A DNA stretch of 44,535 nucleotides. It comes from Legionellaceae bacterium (GTDB lineage: Bacteria > Pseudomonadota > Gammaproteobacteria > Legionellales > Legionellaceae). The position numbers were made by a program, and so were the translations under genes. The notes beneath the pieces are model-generated. The model made no database searches and was not told where the DNA came from. It saw only the letters and a program-made list of their open reading frames with translations. The stretch lies in assembly GCA_029212465.1 (NCBI GenBank), contig JARGNV010000015.1, positions 1-44,535 on the forward strand, read 5' to 3'. Positions 36,813 through 44,535 of the stretch are shown here, in pieces (position 1 is the first letter of the stretch; every line of letters starts with the position of its first letter).

Positions 36813-36890
36813 TTATTGACTACCAATTATCTTCACAACGCGCGCTGGATTTCCGACCATGATTGAATGTACGTGTCTTGCTTCACTCAC
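36813..36890 (-). pseudogene. C-terminal relic of a hexapeptide-repeat acetyltransferase (fdtC/qdtC-like)
   Basis: In the gap between the isomerase and transaminase genes, one minus-strand frame reads SEARHVHSIMVGNPARVVKI, then IGSQ and a TAA stop at 36813. The string IMVGNPARVVKII is the hallmark C-terminal end of sugar O/N-acetyltransferases of the left-handed beta-helix type. No start codon or upstream body remains, because the frame is closed by a TGA at 36891 inside the isomerase gene. In related loci an N-acetyltransferase (FdtC or QdtC) stands exactly here, so this looks like the remnant of an internal deletion. Confidence 0.75.
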
Positions 36891-37297
36891 TCACATGACA
36901 AAGTCTGTGTCATGGATTCCTTAAAAACTTGATAATCTCGTATATAATCACTCTCGTCATAATGTGCACTAGCAATGACCATAAGCACACAGTCCGACGA
37001 AAAGTCATGCATTTCATGCCACACCATATTATCAATCAATAGCCCCTGCTTTGTAACATCCATTACAACGGCCTTGCAGGTCGCACCATCATCAAGCAAC
37101 ACGTTGCAACTACCAGCAAGGCAAACCATTACTTGTTGCAACTGTTTATGGGCATGAAATCCCCGAGGCATCGTATCCATGCCATATAAACAATAAACAC
37201 GCTTCATTTCAAATGGAATATTCTTTTGAGATTCGGCAATGATTAATTGTCCTCGCTTATCACCTCTCATTTCTAACTCAACCCAATTAATATTCAT
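36887..37297 (-). CDS. fdtA: dTDP-4-keto-6-deoxyglucose 3,4-ketoisomerase (FdtA/QdtA-like cupin)
   Basis: The 136-aa cupin isomerises dTDP-4-keto-6-deoxyglucose to the 3-keto form. Conserved features are the RGFHAHKQLQQVMVCLAGSC segment with paired histidines, the LIDNMVWHEMHDF strand and the YDESDYIRDYQVF end typical of the family. The last residues (SMTQTLSCE) may be altered by the deletion that removed the adjacent acetyltransferase gene, since the relic frame begins at the same point. FdtA and QdtA differ in product stereochemistry, which I cannot resolve. Confidence 0.88.
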   Translation of the reverse strand: MNINWVELEMRGDKRGQLIIAESQKNIPFEMKRVYCLYGMDTMPRGFHAHKQLQQVMVCLAGSCNVLLDDGATCKAVVMDVTKQGLLIDNMVWHEMHDFSSDCVLMVIASAHYDESDYIRDYQVFKESMTQTLSCE

Positions 37298-37306
37298 TTC
37301 ACTTTC

Positions 37307-38233
37307 CTAAATAAGGCGCTCTGCATCTAGCGCCTCAATATTCGAGATACTCTCTTGAGATTTGGACGCCACAATTTGATATAGATATTGCCCATAGTTC
37401 GTTTTAGACAGTTTACTTGCTTGCTTTAATACTTGCTCTGTCCCAATAAATCCTTTGCGCCAGGCGATTTCTTCTAAACATGCAATTTTTAATCCTTGAC
37501 GCTTTTCAATTGCAGCCACATAACTTGCAGCATCAAGTAAAGAGTCATGTGTCCCCGTGTCAAGCCATGCGGCACCACGTCCAAGTAATTCTACGCTCAA
37601 GTCCCCTCGCTCCAGATAAGCTTGATTCACACTGGTTATCTCAAGTTCACCACGCCCAGATGGCTTCACTTGCTTCGCAATTTCAACGACATCATTGTCA
37701 TAAAAATAGAGCCCCGTAACGGCATACTTCGATTTGGGCTGTAGAGGCTTCTCCTCGATAGATATCGCATTAAAATTTTCATCAAACTCAACAACACCAA
37801 ACTGCTCAGGGTTATTGACTGGATATCCAAATACAGTGGCGCCAGACGCTTGTGCTGCGGCATGCGGTATTCTAGGTACAAAATTCTGCCCATAAAAAAT
37901 ATTATCGCCAAGAATCAAACATACTTTATCTTGGCCAATAAATTCTTCACCAATAATAAATGCCTGCGCAAGCCCCTCAGGATTTGCCTGAAGTGCATAT
38001 TTTAGTCGCACCCCAAAAGCACTGCCATCACCCAACAGGCGCTGATAACTACTTAAATCTTCTGGCGTACTAATCAGTAAGATATCTTGAATTCCTGCTA
38101 ACATTAACACAGACAAAGGATAGTAAATCATGGGTTTATCATAGATGGGTAACAAATGTTTTGAGACTCCTTTTGTAATGGGGTACAGTCGTGTCCCCGT
38201 TCCACCAGCAAGTACAATTCCTTTGTTTATCAT
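37307..38233 (-). CDS. rmlA: Glucose-1-phosphate thymidylyltransferase
   Basis: RmlA makes dTDP-glucose from dTTP and glucose-1-P. The 308-aa protein has [36 protein letters not shown] (quoted in part: [22 protein letters not shown]), ILGDNIFYG and [13 protein letters not shown]. It overlaps rmlB by four bases (ATGA). As rmlC and rmlD are absent, the product is directed to the 3-amino sugar rather than rhamnose, at least from this locus. Confidence 0.97.
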   Translation of the reverse strand: MINKGIVLAGGTGTRLYPITKGVSKHLLPIYDKPMIYYPLSVLMLAGIQDILLISTPEDLSSYQRLLGDGSAFGVRLKYALQANPEGLAQAFIIGEEFIGQDKVCLILGDNIFYGQNFVPRIPHAAAQASGATVFGYPVNNPEQFGVVEFDENFNAISIEEKPLQPKSKYAVTGLYFYDNDVVEIAKQVKPSGRGELEITSVNQAYLERGDLSVELLGRGAAWLDTGTHDSLLDAASYVAAIEKRQGLKIACLEEIAWRKGFIGTEQVLKQASKLSKTNYGQYLYQIVASKSQESISNIEALDAERLI

Positions 38234-39297
38234 GCCAAAACTCCAATACGATTTAATTGATAGGTTCCGTTTAATACATCAGACCACCACGACTCATTTT
38301 GTAAATACCACAATACGGTTTTACGCAACCCAGACTCGAAGGTCTCTTCGGGTTGCCACCCCAGCTCACGTGCGACTTTACTTGCATCAATTGCATAACG
38401 CACATCATGGCCTGGGCGATCTTCAACATGCCTTATTAAGTCTTTAAAAGAATACGCATGAGATACAAGCGATGTGCTTGTGCGAAACTCTTCCAATAAA
38501 TCACAAATTAACCGAACAACTTCAATATTTTTTTGTTCATTATGACCACCAATATTGTAGGTTTCTCCTGGTTGCCCTCGTTTTAAAATAGCATGTAATG
38601 CGCGTACATGGTCATCCACATACAACCAATCTCGCACCTGCTGCCCATTGCCATAAACAGGCAACAACTGACCTCTCATTGCATTAAGAATCATGTGCGG
38701 AATCAGTTTCTCTGGAAAATGATACGGGCCATAATTATTCGAGCAGTTAGAAATTAAAACAGGTAATCCATACGTTTCATGCCATGCACGAACGAGGTGA
38801 TCTGAAGCAGCTTTTGTTGCCGAGTAGGGTGAGTTCGGTTGATAAGGGCTACACTCTGTAAACAATCCTGTTTCCCCCAACGAACCAAACACCTCATCGG
38901 TAGAGACGTGATGAAAACGAAAGGCTTGCCGTTTTTTTTCTGGCAAACCTTGCCAATATCTTCTCGCTTCCTCTAATAAACTAAACGTGCCTATTACATT
39001 GGTTTGAATAAAATCACCTGCATCATCGATAGAGCGATCTACATGAGACTCCGCCGCCAGATGTATCACTGCATCAGGTTTAAATGTCTCGAAAAGACGC
39101 CGCACTGCCTGCTTATCACAAATATCAACTTGCTTAAAGAAATGACGCGGATGCTTGATAAAACCACCCAACGAATTAAGATTACCCGCATAAGTCAATT
39201 TATCTAGGTTTACAACCTTTAACTCCGTTTGACTCAACAGATAGCGCACCAACGCCGAACCAATAAACCCTGCACCACCCGTTACAAAAACAACCAT
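38230..39297 (-). CDS. rmlB: dTDP-glucose 4,6-dehydratase
   Basis: RmlB converts dTDP-glucose to dTDP-4-keto-6-deoxyglucose. The 355-aa extended SDR has [31 protein letters not shown], the active-site [12 protein letters not shown] (Thr, Asp, Glu) and [16 protein letters not shown] with catalytic Tyr and Lys. It is the first gene of the dTDP-sugar block and follows the longest gene-free gap in the window. Confidence 0.97.
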   Translation of the reverse strand: MVVFVTGGAGFIGSALVRYLLSQTELKVVNLDKLTYAGNLNSLGGFIKHPRHFFKQVDICDKQAVRRLFETFKPDAVIHLAAESHVDRSIDDAGDFIQTNVIGTFSLLEEARRYWQGLPEKKRQAFRFHHVSTDEVFGSLGETGLFTECSPYQPNSPYSATKAASDHLVRAWHETYGLPVLISNCSNNYGPYHFPEKLIPHMILNAMRGQLLPVYGNGQQVRDWLYVDDHVRALHAILKRGQPGETYNIGGHNEQKNIEVVRLICDLLEEFRTSTSLVSHAYSFKDLIRHVEDRPGHDVRYAIDASKVARELGWQPEETFESGLRKTVLWYLQNESWWSDVLNGTYQLNRIGVLA

Positions 39298-39300
39298 CGT

Positions 39301-39532
39301 TCATCCATATACTCTATGACCCAATCCTAGAATCTCGCCTGATAATTCAGTACATCAGACAGCCCGCGCTATGAAAAGCCAACCGTTCGTAACAAGGTGC
39401 TTAACAGCCCTTTCCGAACCTCTTCGACTCAAGCAGTGTCTGCTTACTAAACTAACATATCTTCATGCTTAATATAAACTTATTTCCTTCATCAAATAGC
39501 CCTACGAAGCTTTTGCCCACCACCCCAAAGCA
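39301..39532. other. 232-base intergenic stretch, longest gap in the window
   Basis: The gap lies between the GT4 gene and rmlB. I find no intact gene, no convincing relic and no JUMPstart/ops element. A short hairpin (AAGCAG tgt CTGCTT, 39431-39445) without a T-run is visible. A minus-strand promoter for rmlB is likely here, but no hexamer pair stands out. Confidence 0.5.
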
Positions 39533-40654
39533 CTAAAGCAACTTCAAAGCTGCCAAAATGGTACGATTAACAATATGCACATCATATTTAGACTGCGCCA
39601 GTAATCGACTTTGCTCACCCAAGGCCTGAACTAGGCTTGGGTTATCAATAAACTGCTTCATATACATAGCCAGTTGCTCGACGCTTCTAACTGGTACAAG
39701 ATAACCATTTTTTCCGTCTACCACCGTTTCTCTACAACCTGGTGCATCTGTGGTTATAATAGGCCGCCCCATTGACATTGCCTCTAACACAGAGCGAGGC
39801 GTCCCCTCTCTATAAGAAGGTAATACAAAGACAGACGCAGACGCTAAACTATCACGCACATCCTCTTGTCGGCCTAAAAAATTAATAATTCCCTCAGCGC
39901 ACCATCTCTCTAGCTCATCTGTAGTGATAGACGAAGGGTTGTGATCAATCCAACCGACTAGATGAAACTCAACATCTCTATATTCTGACTTTATTTTTTT
40001 TGCGGCAGCGACATACTCGTAAATACCTTTGTCCCTTAATAACCTGCCAATCATAAGAAAGGTCATTTTTTTAGGAAAAGAAGTCACGTGATAAAAGTGC
40101 GAAAGATTTACCCCTGAACCATTAACAATGCTTGATTGCGTCTTTGAAATTAATCCCTTTTCGGCAAATAAGGCCTTATCATCTTTATTTTGAAAAAGAA
40201 CGGCATGGTTACAAGAAATAGCATTTTTATAAAGCACGCAGATGATATGATGAATCACTTTTCTTTTGAGGGAGGTTAAGTCCGTAAATGCGTACCCTAA
40301 CCCCGTTATCATAGAAGTAATGTGTTTTGCTCCTGCAAGTTTTGCGGCAAAAGAGCCCCATATTACAGGCTGAACGGTGTAGCTTAATACAACATCTGGT
40401 TGGATTTTCCTAAACTGCCTGAAAAGTGCATACAAATACTTTATGTTACCTAATGGGTCGAGACTTCCCGTACTCAAAGGTGCATGCCGACAAGCAACAA
40501 CTCCCAGTGCCTCAATTTTCTCTTTAATGGTGTCATCAGCTAGGGGTACGTAAATGTAGACATCACAGGTTTTTACCAGCTCAAGAATTAATTCTTTTCT
40601 AAAATTAAGAATAGAGGGGGCATAACTTGCCAAAATACAAACTTTCTTTTTCAC
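39533..40654 (-). CDS. Glycosyltransferase, family 4 type
   Basis: The 373-aa GT-B enzyme starts at a GTG with only a weak ribosome site. It has an N-terminal domain with VCILASYAPSILNFRKELI and ITSMITGLGYAFTD, which are common in lipid-linked-sugar GT4 enzymes of the PglA/WbpH kind. The C-terminal domain has FLMIGRLLRDKGIYEYVAAA, FLGRQEDVRDSLASASVFVL and the donor-binding SYREGTPRSVLEAMSMGRP with the E-x7-E pair. It probably adds an early sugar to the lipid carrier. Confidence 0.9.
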   Translation of the reverse strand: MKKKVCILASYAPSILNFRKELILELVKTCDVYIYVPLADDTIKEKIEALGVVACRHAPLSTGSLDPLGNIKYLYALFRQFRKIQPDVVLSYTVQPVIWGSFAAKLAGAKHITSMITGLGYAFTDLTSLKRKVIHHIICVLYKNAISCNHAVLFQNKDDKALFAEKGLISKTQSSIVNGSGVNLSHFYHVTSFPKKMTFLMIGRLLRDKGIYEYVAAAKKIKSEYRDVEFHLVGWIDHNPSSITTDELERWCAEGIINFLGRQEDVRDSLASASVFVLPSYREGTPRSVLEAMSMGRPIITTDAPGCRETVVDGKNGYLVPVRSVEQLAMYMKQFIDNPSLVQALGEQSRLLAQSKYDVHIVNRTILAALKLL

Positions 40655-40745
40655 TCAGCTGATATTCCGTATCAAAACTTTTAGGTATCCTAACATACTC
40701 AAAGTTGGTATCGCTCCAAACAAGATAAGTCAAACTGTCATTATT

Positions 40746-41924
40746 CTAATTTTCAAACAATACAGATAAGCGTTCGTTTAAATATTCTCTTACTGCACTT
40801 TCCCGGTAGTTTTTATGAGCCCAAGCATACCCTCTATCAGCATATTGCTTTATGAGTGCTTTATCATCGAGCATCAATTTCAAATTATCATATATTTCCC
40901 AATATCGAGTAACGCACCAGGCCTCATTCGCACCATCCGGTAAAAAAGTCTCAATTTTTTTATCTGCTGAAGTTAATAACGCACAATGAGCAGCCATTGC
41001 TTCTATTCCCAATAGCCCCGGAACAAAAGTATACAGTTCATTAACAACAATATGGGCTGTGTTCAATGTTGTTATGACCTCCTCATTAGGAACACCTATT
41101 AGCTCAATATACTTAAAGGCATATCCTTCTAACTCGAGCTTCTTAATTGCAGCTCGCACCAGTCCTGTTCCTTTAACTATAGGATTAGAAGGTGCATGAA
41201 CAATAGTGATAACCTCTACGTTTTCATGCTTTGAGTCATTCCTTACAAACCCACTATCAGGATAAGTATAAAAAAATGCCTGCTGCTCTTTCGTTAAATA
41301 GGATACCTGATCAACAGGCGCATTAAATATCATGTCTGCATATCTATCGGAAATATTAGCAAATCGCTCAACTTGTCTTTCTGCAGCATCTTTAAACATT
41401 CCAGGATATATTGAAGTATAATAATTAAGGTAACTATCTAACTCTAGTTTTACCGCTAGTTCTCTTGCTAGGCGTGGAGAGCGAATATCAGTCCCGCAGA
41501 AAAAATTAACAATTTTTTTTCCTTTACGCTTTAAAAAATTAAACTCATACGCTCTCCCATCTGAGTTCAAAAGAAATCCTTCTCGCCCAATATAAAAAAA
41601 ACCAGAAGCACGCGCTGCAAGATATGCCAAAAGTATTGGTCCCATAATTGAGCGCACCATTCCAACTAAAAATGTAGGCATTTCAGGAATAGAAACTGTA
41701 TATTTATTGCTTAAATAATATTTATTGGCTACAAGGTTAACGCTACAAGCGTTTGTTAGCGCACCTGAAATAAAGTATATATTATTGGCAACTTCCCTTG
41801 TTCCCACAACCCAGTCCCATTTCTTTTCTTTTTTCAAAGCAAACAACCAATAAAATAAAGTTAACAACCTCTTTTGAAGAAAAAATAACGCAATATAGTA
41901 TACGGCGTAAATACGTTGTTTCAT
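40746..41924 (-). CDS. Putative glycosyltransferase-like protein
   Basis: The 392-aa protein begins with a basic, hydrophobic stretch (residues about 5-30) that may associate with the membrane, and a second hydrophobic run around residue 88-115. The second half resembles a GT-B donor domain: VITIVHAPSNPIVKGTGLVRAAIKKL, KYIELIGVPNEEVITTL, AHIVVNELYTFVPGLLGIEAMAAH and a C-terminal YADRGYAWAHKNYRESAVREY. I know no close named relative. It overlaps hisF by four bases (ATGA), so it may act with the amidotransferase trio or add the amidated sugar. Confidence 0.7.
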   Translation of the reverse strand: MKQRIYAVYYIALFFLQKRLLTLFYWLFALKKEKKWDWVVGTREVANNIYFISGALTNACSVNLVANKYYLSNKYTVSIPEMPTFLVGMVRSIMGPILLAYLAARASGFFYIGREGFLLNSDGRAYEFNFLKRKGKKIVNFFCGTDIRSPRLARELAVKLELDSYLNYYTSIYPGMFKDAAERQVERFANISDRYADMIFNAPVDQVSYLTKEQQAFFYTYPDSGFVRNDSKHENVEVITIVHAPSNPIVKGTGLVRAAIKKLELEGYAFKYIELIGVPNEEVITTLNTAHIVVNELYTFVPGLLGIEAMAAHCALLTSADKKIETFLPDGANEAWCVTRYWEIYDNLKLMLDDKALIKQYADRGYAWAHKNYRESAVREYLNERLSVLFEN

Positions 41925-42679
41925 TCTACAGCCTCCTCCAATTCATTTTTTTCAGGGAAATTGACTAAAACGCCCATCCCCTTTTTCTGAAAAACAACCA
42001 TACTACCCAGTGCCACTGCCGAAGCGCCTGCACGCACTACGTCGTTAATATGTTGGATTGAGCCAGCCCCCCCATGCGCTATCACGGGAATAGAAACCGC
42101 GTCAGAAACCAAGCGCACAAGCTCAAGGTCAAAACCAGACCAAGTGCCTTCATGACCAATATTAGTTAATAAAAGCTCCCCCGCACCTTGCGCTTCAACT
42201 GTTTTAACCCAACGCAGCAAATCAATCTTCACTTTTTTACGTCCAGCGCACGTTTTAATTTGATAAGCACCAAAAAAATTTTTAGTAACATCTATCGATA
42301 CCATGACCGCCTGGCTGCCATAATGTGCACTTAACTCCTTGATTAAAGAAGGCTTACTGGCTGCGTGCGTATTAATCACAACTTTTTCAAAGCCAATATC
42401 AAAAATGGCTTTTGCTTCAGCAAATGTTGTTATTCCTCCACCGTACCCTAAAGGCATAAAGCATTCGTCTGCTATTTCTTTCAACACTTTCAAATTAGGG
42501 GAACGCTTTTCATAACTTGCCGAAATATCCAAAAAAAGTAACTCGTCCACCTCTAACTCGTTAAATATTCTAACGGTATTACAAGGGTCCCCTACATAAA
42601 CAGGTTTCTTAAAATTAACTGTTTTAACGAGGCTTTGATTAGACAGAAGTAAAGTGGGAATAACGCGCGTTTTTAACAT
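41921..42679 (-). CDS. hisF: HisF2-like subunit of the sugar amidotransferase system
   Basis: The 252-aa beta/alpha barrel is homologous to HisF, the cyclase subunit of imidazole glycerol phosphate synthase. In true HisF, Asp11 and Asp130 are catalytic. Here position 11 is Leu (VIPTLLLSNQ) while D130 (VSIDVTKN) remains. That, and the neighbouring WbpG and HisH homologs, show a polysaccharide role: HisH2/HisF2 supply ammonia to a WbpG-type enzyme that forms an acetamidino group on a sugar. No other his genes are present. It overlaps hisH by seven bases. Confidence 0.9.
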   Translation of the reverse strand: MLKTRVIPTLLLSNQSLVKTVNFKKPVYVGDPCNTVRIFNELEVDELLFLDISASYEKRSPNLKVLKEIADECFMPLGYGGGITTFAEAKAIFDIGFEKVVINTHAASKPSLIKELSAHYGSQAVMVSIDVTKNFFGAYQIKTCAGRKKVKIDLLRWVKTVEAQGAGELLLTNIGHEGTWSGFDLELVRLVSDAVSIPVIAHGGAGSIQHINDVVRAGASAVALGSMVVFQKKGMGVLVNFPEKNELEEAVE

Positions 42680-43284
42680 GATAATCTCGCAAAATTAGTC
42701 AGTAATCGCAGGCCATATTTATGACTCTTCTCTGGATGAAACTGCACACCATAGATATGTCCTGAATGAATGGCGGAATCAAATAGCGTACCATGCTCTG
42801 TCTTCATTAAGGCGTTTGCTTCATCTTTCACTTTGACACAATAAGAGTGCACAAAATAAAATCGTTGTTCTTCCCCCACATTGTCAATTAAATGATTTTC
42901 ACCCACCGAGCAAGCAATATTCCACCCCATGTGAGGCACTTTCAAGTCGCCACGCGCCTCCAACTTACAGGTTTGAGCCGCAATCCATCCTAAACCAGGT
43001 AAACTCCCTTCCTCACTTCCTTCAGTCATTAGTTGCATGCCAAGACAAATACCCAAGATGGGTGTCTTTTCTGATAATACTTTATCATCAAGCACTTTTC
43101 TAAGGTTACCTTTATTAATAGCCGACATTGCCGCATCAAATGAACCAACCCCTGGTAAAATTAACTTAGACGCATTTTTTATTTCATTTACATCATTTGT
43201 AATTTTTGCATCAACACCTATTCGCTTAAACATATTAAAGATAGAGCCAAGATTTCCCATCCCGTAATCAACTATATGAATCAT
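42673..43284 (-). CDS. hisH: HisH2-like glutamine amidotransferase subunit
   Basis: This class I glutaminase has the intact triad C80 (LGICLGMQLM), H183 and E185 (YGVQFHPEKSHKYG). I choose the ATG at 43284 (MIHIVDYGMGN) after AAGGAG. The frame extends further upstream but that part overlaps the WbpG-like gene. The product is 203 aa, normal for HisH. It should release ammonia from glutamine and pass it on through the HisF2 barrel. Gene order WbpG-HisH-HisF is that of known amidino-sugar loci. Confidence 0.93.
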   Translation of the reverse strand: MIHIVDYGMGNLGSIFNMFKRIGVDAKITNDVNEIKNASKLILPGVGSFDAAMSAINKGNLRKVLDDKVLSEKTPILGICLGMQLMTEGSEEGSLPGLGWIAAQTCKLEARGDLKVPHMGWNIACSVGENHLIDNVGEEQRFYFVHSYCVKVKDEANALMKTEHGTLFDSAIHSGHIYGVQFHPEKSHKYGLRLLTNFARLSC

Positions 43285-43298
43285 GCATGCGGCTCCTT

Positions 43299-44471
43299 TC
43301 AAGTATTTTTTGATGGAAAACAATATTTAAGATAAAAACTCATAGGAATTAAATCAGCCTTGGCTAAAATACTAAAAAGCGGTCTGAATCGCTCAAAGCG
43401 TTTTTTATAAGTAGGATACTCATACCAACTTTTAGGTGGTGCACTCATTACACGATCATATTCAGCGTCCGTGATCCCCAAGCGTTTTTTAAAAAATGTC
43501 ACCAAATCATCTTCTACAATAGGCGGCGTATTATACTCTTTCCACGCAGCTTCTCTCGTTATTTTTCCATTGCGAACTAAAGCCGCCAACGTGTTATTTC
43601 TAAGATCTGCTTTAAACTTTTGAGGCAGGTAAACACTGTGAAAAAAAGCCGTCATTCGATTTTCAAGATGATGGCCTGAATAATACTCCCAGTCATACTC
43701 ACGTTCTAGCAAAGCACGGGCATCTTCTTTGTTATAGTCAATATACCAAAAAGGGCGAATCTTCCGGATTTTTACCGCTACAGTCCACCAAAGGAAACGA
43801 GCAAATGTCATCAGTGGATAAGTTCGCATTGGAAGTTTTCCAAAGGCTGAGTGAATTGACTTAATATATTTCCCATCAAAATAATTCCTGCCAACGGGCG
43901 TAATGCCCTCTGTCACAAAGGAATGGCCTTCCATAACATACTTTAACTTATACTTTGAAGCCACACGATACAAAATTTCGGCGTACCCCAAATCGGTCGA
44001 TGCTTCAATCTCAGCCACGTCTGCATAAAAAAAGGCTCGAAAAATATCATCAGCTTCTTTGTTATCACAAACATGTGTATATAAATCGATATTAAGTTTA
44101 CTGGTTACTTTCCTGATATTCTGTGTGGCTGTTGCCGTATTCCACGTATTATCATAATGGACAGCAAGCGGCCTAAGCCCTAATTGATGCGCCAAGTGCA
44201 ATAAATAGCAAGAATCAGTTCCACCACTCACGCCAATAATACAGTCGTATTTTTTCCCTTTTCCCGCCGTTTTTATATCTTCGACGATTTTCGAGAATGT
44301 CTTGTTTCCTTTCTCGGTACCTGTCCCATACTCCACCTTAAGCGACTCAAGTTGCCTGCAATAATTACACACTCCAGACGCATCAAATGAAATAGAGGGC
44401 ACCCTCTCATCATAAATACACTTGGAACACACTTGAATATCTATCTTACTTAGGTCTTCGTTCAATCTCAT
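43299..44471 (-). CDS. wbpG: N-acetyl sugar amidotransferase (WbpG-like)
   Basis: The 390-aa enzyme has an N-terminal zinc-type cysteine set (C15, C18, C35, C38), a PP-loop ATPase motif (IIGVSGGTDSCYLLHLA, SGGTDS at 82-87) and a long C-terminal half typical of the WbpG/LegB-style family. In Pseudomonas aeruginosa, WbpG with HisH2 and HisF2 converts an N-acetyl group on a UDP-sugar to an acetamidino group. I choose the ATG at 44471 (MRLNEDLSK), which follows GGGAAGAG. The frame continues upstream toward the window edge without a better start. The sugar substrate cannot be named, as its biosynthesis genes lie outside. Confidence 0.92.
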   Translation of the reverse strand: MRLNEDLSKIDIQVCSKCIYDERVPSISFDASGVCNYCRQLESLKVEYGTGTEKGNKTFSKIVEDIKTAGKGKKYDCIIGVSGGTDSCYLLHLAHQLGLRPLAVHYDNTWNTATATQNIRKVTSKLNIDLYTHVCDNKEADDIFRAFFYADVAEIEASTDLGYAEILYRVASKYKLKYVMEGHSFVTEGITPVGRNYFDGKYIKSIHSAFGKLPMRTYPLMTFARFLWWTVAVKIRKIRPFWYIDYNKEDARALLEREYDWEYYSGHHLENRMTAFFHSVYLPQKFKADLRNNTLAALVRNGKITREAAWKEYNTPPIVEDDLVTFFKKRLGITDAEYDRVMSAPPKSWYEYPTYKKRFERFRPLFSILAKADLIPMSFYLKYCFPSKNT

Positions 44472-44535
44472 GACTAAATCTCTTCCCTTAAAATAGCGTC
44501 TACTTCTCTTCTTACAATGAACTCCCGACAACCTT

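Noticed and set aside
37307-39297. dTDP-rhamnose pathway
   Set aside because: Only rmlA and rmlB are present. rmlC and rmlD are missing, and a 3,4-ketoisomerase and aminotransferase take their place.
39301-39532. JUMPstart/ops element or a gene relic in the longest gap
   Set aside because: No GGCGGTAG-type core was found, and the short open stretches in this gap show no recognisable protein motif.
41921-43284. Histidine biosynthesis genes hisF and hisH
   Set aside because: The HisF homolog lacks Asp11, no other his gene is nearby, and both are coupled to a WbpG-like amidotransferase, so a glycan role fits better.

Overview
The window looks like the chromosome of a gammaproteobacterium of moderate-to-low G+C, possibly a host-associated member of or near the Legionellales. 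I see no rRNA, tRNA, insertion sequence, phage gene or CRISPR array. The phylum-level guess rests on the cell-division gene order (murF to lpxC), a DUF1704 QEGLA-motif protein, a DciA-type gene next to lpxC and a dapA-lipoprotein pair. The finer placement is only an impression.

Region 1 (1-3104) holds two tandem paralogous genes on the + strand. They encode large, coiled-coil-rich proteins of unknown function that share a C-terminal domain of about 280 residues and end in Ser/Thr/acidic tails. The first gene runs off the left edge. Region 2 (3116-4054) has a small bacterial-PH-domain membrane protein and a DciA/DUF721 gene.

Region 3 (4024-19977, all - strand) is a tightly packed envelope and division operon. 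In transcription order it reads dapA, BamC-like lipoprotein, DUF1704 metalloprotease-like gene, murI, murF, mraY, murD, ftsW, murC, murB, ddl, ftsQ, ftsA, ftsZ, lpxC. Most junctions overlap or are separated by a few bases, and a good sigma70 promoter precedes dapA. murG is missing from its usual place between ftsW and murC. The upstream half of a classical dcw cluster (mraZ to murE) is absent.

Region 4 (20125-20304) is a small + strand lipoprotein gene followed by a perfect 20-bp palindrome.

Region 5 (20384 to the right edge) is a large surface-polysaccharide (O-antigen or capsule type) locus, almost entirely on the - strand. The right-hand half contains an amidotransferase trio (WbpG/HisH2/HisF2-like), four predicted glycosyltransferases (the one beside hisF least certain), a dTDP-3-amino-3,6-dideoxyhexose pathway (rmlB, rmlA, fdtA, fdtB homologs), an AsnB-type amidotransferase and a multi-spanning membrane protein that may be the polymerase. 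The usual N-acetyltransferase between fdtA and fdtB survives only as a C-terminal relic. A + strand pgi gene separates this block from a left-hand cassette. That cassette has a UDP-HexNAc C4-epimerase, a 2-oxoglutarate-dependent dioxygenase homolog, an aldo/keto-reductase-fold protein without an intact catalytic tetrad, a PglC-like initiating sugar-phosphate transferase, an acyl carrier protein, a NeuD/PglD-like acyltransferase, a ketoacyl-ACP synthase III homolog, a WbgX-like aminotransferase and manC.

My working model is that the left cassette makes an unusual N-acyl amino sugar and loads the first sugar on undecaprenyl phosphate, while the right block makes the remaining sugars and assembles the repeat unit. 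The flippase, chain-length regulator, NDP-HexNAc 4,6-dehydratase and phosphomannomutase are not in the window.
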